A stretch of DNA of 64,000 bases, from positions 248,001 through 312,000 of the forward strand of contig NZ_MCIB01000001.1 in assembly GCF_003609645.1 (NCBI RefSeq), read 5' to 3'. The number at the start of each line of letters is the position of its first letter. The stretch's first letter is position 1. The position numbers and the translations under genes are program-made. The stretch is from Thermohalobacter berrensis (GTDB lineage Bacteria; Bacillota; Clostridia; Tissierellales; Thermohalobacteraceae). The notes under the pieces are model-generated. The model saw nothing but the letters and a program-made list of their open reading frames with translations. It had not been told where the DNA came from and did no database searches. Of the stretch, positions 62,751 through 64,000 are shown in pieces.

Positions 62751-63008
62751 TCAATTTTTTTGTATTTGTCTCAAAAAAAGAAAAAAAATCTTTTTTACTA
62801 CATAACTTAAGCTCTTATTAAATAAACTATATGATATAACAAATGTTGAATTACCTTTTGGAATATCTGTAATGTTATTTAAATAAAATATATAAAATAA
62901 CATATCTATAATATTAATAAAAAATATTGAAAAAATCAATATAACAAATAATATTTGGACGCCCGAAGACAAAAATCTAAAAATTTTACCAAATCGAAAA
63001 CACCTCAT
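62751..63008 (-). CDS. Small membrane protein of unknown function
   Basis: 85 residues: a basic N-terminus, a membrane helix (GVQILFVILIFSIFF region), then a hydrophobic aromatic tail. ATG 63008 overlaps the spoIIM stop codon (TAATG). The gene is very AT-rich and has no recognised domain; the ribosome site is weak. Retained because of the coupling to spoIIM, but it could be a decayed gene. Confidence 0.5.
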   Translation of the reverse strand: MRCFRFGKIFRFLSSGVQILFVILIFSIFFINIIDMLFYIFYLNNITDIPKGNSTFVISYSLFNKSLSYVVKKIFFLFLRQIQKN

Positions 63009-63646
63009 TAAATTACATAACCTAATATAAGCTTCATAAAAACAGGGGTTATATATGCCTCAACTAAACTGCCAATTATAATTAATAATGAAAATGCTAT
63101 AATTGCTAATGTATGATATATTAACTCTTTTCCAAGATTATATCTTCTAGCCTTCTTTATTTTTTTTGATATAACTAATTTTGAAAAATTTACAGAAATA
63201 ACAGAAATAATCACTAAACCTGGTATAATAAATATGTTTTGTGGTAAAATAGCACAGATTACAAACAAAATTCCTTTTATTCCTATTTCACTGGTTAGAA
63301 ATCCTACTGTAAAGCCTATTATAAAACCTCTAAGTATAACTATTGCAAATAGTACTGGTAAACCAATAATAGTTATTCCCAACAACCATATAGATAAAAT
63401 TGTCTGTAAATTATTAGTTAGTGAATGCTTAAGTAGTAAATAACTATTTATTTTATTGTCTTCATTTAGTATTTTAAAAAAAGAATCTAAAAAACTTATG
63501 AGCTCCTTTTTTTGATTGGCATCTAAAACTTTTATAGTAATTGCTCCAGCTGATATACCGACCATAAGGCAAATTAAAACAATAAAGTAAAGCAAAATTC
63601 TATTTTTAAAATGGTTATATAATAGCTGTTTAAGCCTATATATCAA
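63008..63646 (-). CDS. spoIIM: Stage II sporulation protein M
   Basis: 212 residues from TTG 63646, matching the length of Bacillus SpoIIM. About five membrane helices, with ILRGFIIGFTVGFLTSEIG and ICAILPQNIFIIPGLV, typical of the DUF95/SpoIIM family. It forms the DMP complex with SpoIIP and SpoIID to remodel peptidoglycan in engulfment. GAGGGGG lies before the TTG and forms part of a long hairpin. The longer frame to 63712 crosses that hairpin and is rejected. Location before xerD is as in Bacillus. Confidence 0.93.
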   Translation of the reverse strand: MIYRLKQLLYNHFKNRILLYFIVLICLMVGISAGAITIKVLDANQKKELISFLDSFFKILNEDNKINSYLLLKHSLTNNLQTILSIWLLGITIIGLPVLFAIVILRGFIIGFTVGFLTSEIGIKGILFVICAILPQNIFIIPGLVIISVISVNFSKLVISKKIKKARRYNLGKELIYHTLAIIAFSLLIIIGSLVEAYITPVFMKLILGYVI

Positions 63647-63704
63647 AAAAATCCCCCTCTCATACAAGCCCTTTATCAAATTGTATGCATTAAAGAAGGG
63701 GATT
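63644..63704 (-). terminator. Terminator-like hairpin overlapping the spoIIM ribosome site
   Basis: Minus-strand stem 63694-63704 with 63650-63660 (one G-T pair) extended by CATACAA/TTGTATG (63687-63681 with 63667-63661), then six T residues. It directly follows the EndoQ-like gene's stop, so it may terminate that gene or attenuate spoIIM. The spoIIM ribosome site lies in the 3' arm. Confidence 0.8.
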
Positions 63705-63716
63705 ATTACCAAATAA

Positions 63717-64000
63717 TTAGTCCTTTACTTTCCCATACTTACCTCCTCCACCTGACTTAACTTCTATATTACCTTCTCTGCTTTTTATTATTGTCTTAGC
63801 TATATTATCATTTACTATAGCTCTTAAATCTTCATATTTTACATTATGAATGATATTCATTTCTGTGTTAAATTCCCTTAAAAGTTTTTCTAAGGTCTTT
63901 GGCCCAACCCCCGGTATAAACTCTAACGGAATTTGATGATAATATATTGGGTGTTTATTAGTGTAATAATTATTTCTATCTTTTATTTCATATATTCTAT
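63717..64000 (-). CDS. EndoQ/YqxK-like PHP-domain protein, C-terminal part
   Basis: The frame is open to the window end, so only the last 94 residues or so are seen. They include a helix-hairpin-helix IPLEFIPGVGPKTLEKLL and end in GGGGKYGKVKD, as in the YqxK/endonuclease Q family (PHP-domain proteins acting on deaminated DNA). The Bacillus neighbour of spoIIM is the YqxK family, which agrees. The catalytic domain lies outside the window, so function is inferred from the tail alone. Confidence 0.7.
   Translation of the reverse strand, partial: RIYEIKDRNNYYTNKHPIYYHQIPLEFIPGVGPKTLEKLLREFNTEMNIIHNVKYEDLRAIVNDNIAKTIIKSREGNIEVKSGGGGKYGKVKD

Noticed and set aside
1-64000. Mobile elements, CRISPR arrays, tRNA or rRNA genes, riboswitches
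   Set aside because: No transposase, spaced identical repeats, cloverleaf sequence or known riboswitch core was recognised by reading; a covariance-model search would be needed to exclude weak RNA elements.

Overview
The window is a 64 kb stretch of a low-GC, AT-rich chromosome from a spore-forming anaerobic Firmicute of the class Clostridia. The evidence is spoVS, spoVK, spoIIM, gerW/ytfJ and dacF-type genes, a ferredoxin-dependent 2-oxoacid oxidoreductase (korDABC), the IspH-ribosomal S1 fusion typical of Clostridia, strong AGGAGG ribosome binding sites, and many TTG start codons. A Tissierellales-like host is my inference from gene content, not something I could test. Nearly everything is core chromosome. 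I see no prophage, insertion sequence, CRISPR array, tRNA or rRNA.

Layout. (1) 1-15.7 kb, plus strand: the 3' end of pgsA, cinA, recA (SOS-controlled), recX, a four-gene Mre11/Rad50-like nuclease operon in which the Rad50 ATPase is split into two separately encoded halves, rny (RNase Y, apparently started at ATT), spoVS behind a sigma-H-type promoter, a PHP phosphoesterase, a PadR regulator, aspB, purB, a XerC-like recombinase, then the divergent yneA/lexA pair with three LexA boxes. (2) 15.7-26.7 kb, minus strand: a methionine gamma-lyase-like enzyme, a SpoVK AAA+ ATPase with a small GTPase and two small membrane proteins, hfq, miaA, mutL, mutS, miaB. (3) 27-33 kb, mixed: a PLP aminotransferase, a small four-cysteine protein, a YugO-type potassium channel, a MocR regulator, a MerR-like coiled-coil protein and cheR. 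(4) 33-43 kb, minus: ispH-rpsA, plsC, cmk, aroH, a membrane-anchored protein (second apparent ATT start), a BaiN-type flavoprotein, a histidine phosphatase, an RpiR regulator and korDABC. (5) 43-54 kb: surE, an RNase HII-like unknown, a biotin-less carboxyltransferase, mnmM, a GNAT enzyme, rluB, an uncharacterised flavoprotein/iron-sulfur pair, dacB-like, gerW-ytfI and scpAB. (6) 54-64 kb, minus: a site-2 protease, CCA transferase, dacF, a nucleoside salvage operon (deoB, two diverged purine nucleoside phosphorylases, pdp), xerD, spoIIM and the 3' end of an EndoQ/YqxK-like gene.

How the parts connect. DNA repair dominates the left third: recA, recX, lexA and yneA form an SOS unit visible in the promoters, with mutS/mutL and the split Mre11-Rad50 operon beside it. 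Blocks adjacent and co-oriented in Bacillus (pgsA-cinA-recA-rny-spoVS, and miaB-mutSL-miaA-hfq-spoVK-ynbB-lexA) are both present, but the second is inverted, so they converge on lexA.

Most worth following: the split Rad50 with a half zinc hook, the two ATT starts preceded by near-perfect Shine-Dalgarno sites, the spoVK-linked small GTPase/DDxxD membrane protein set, the RNase HII-like orphan, and the Asn-to-Asp change in the second purine nucleoside phosphorylase.
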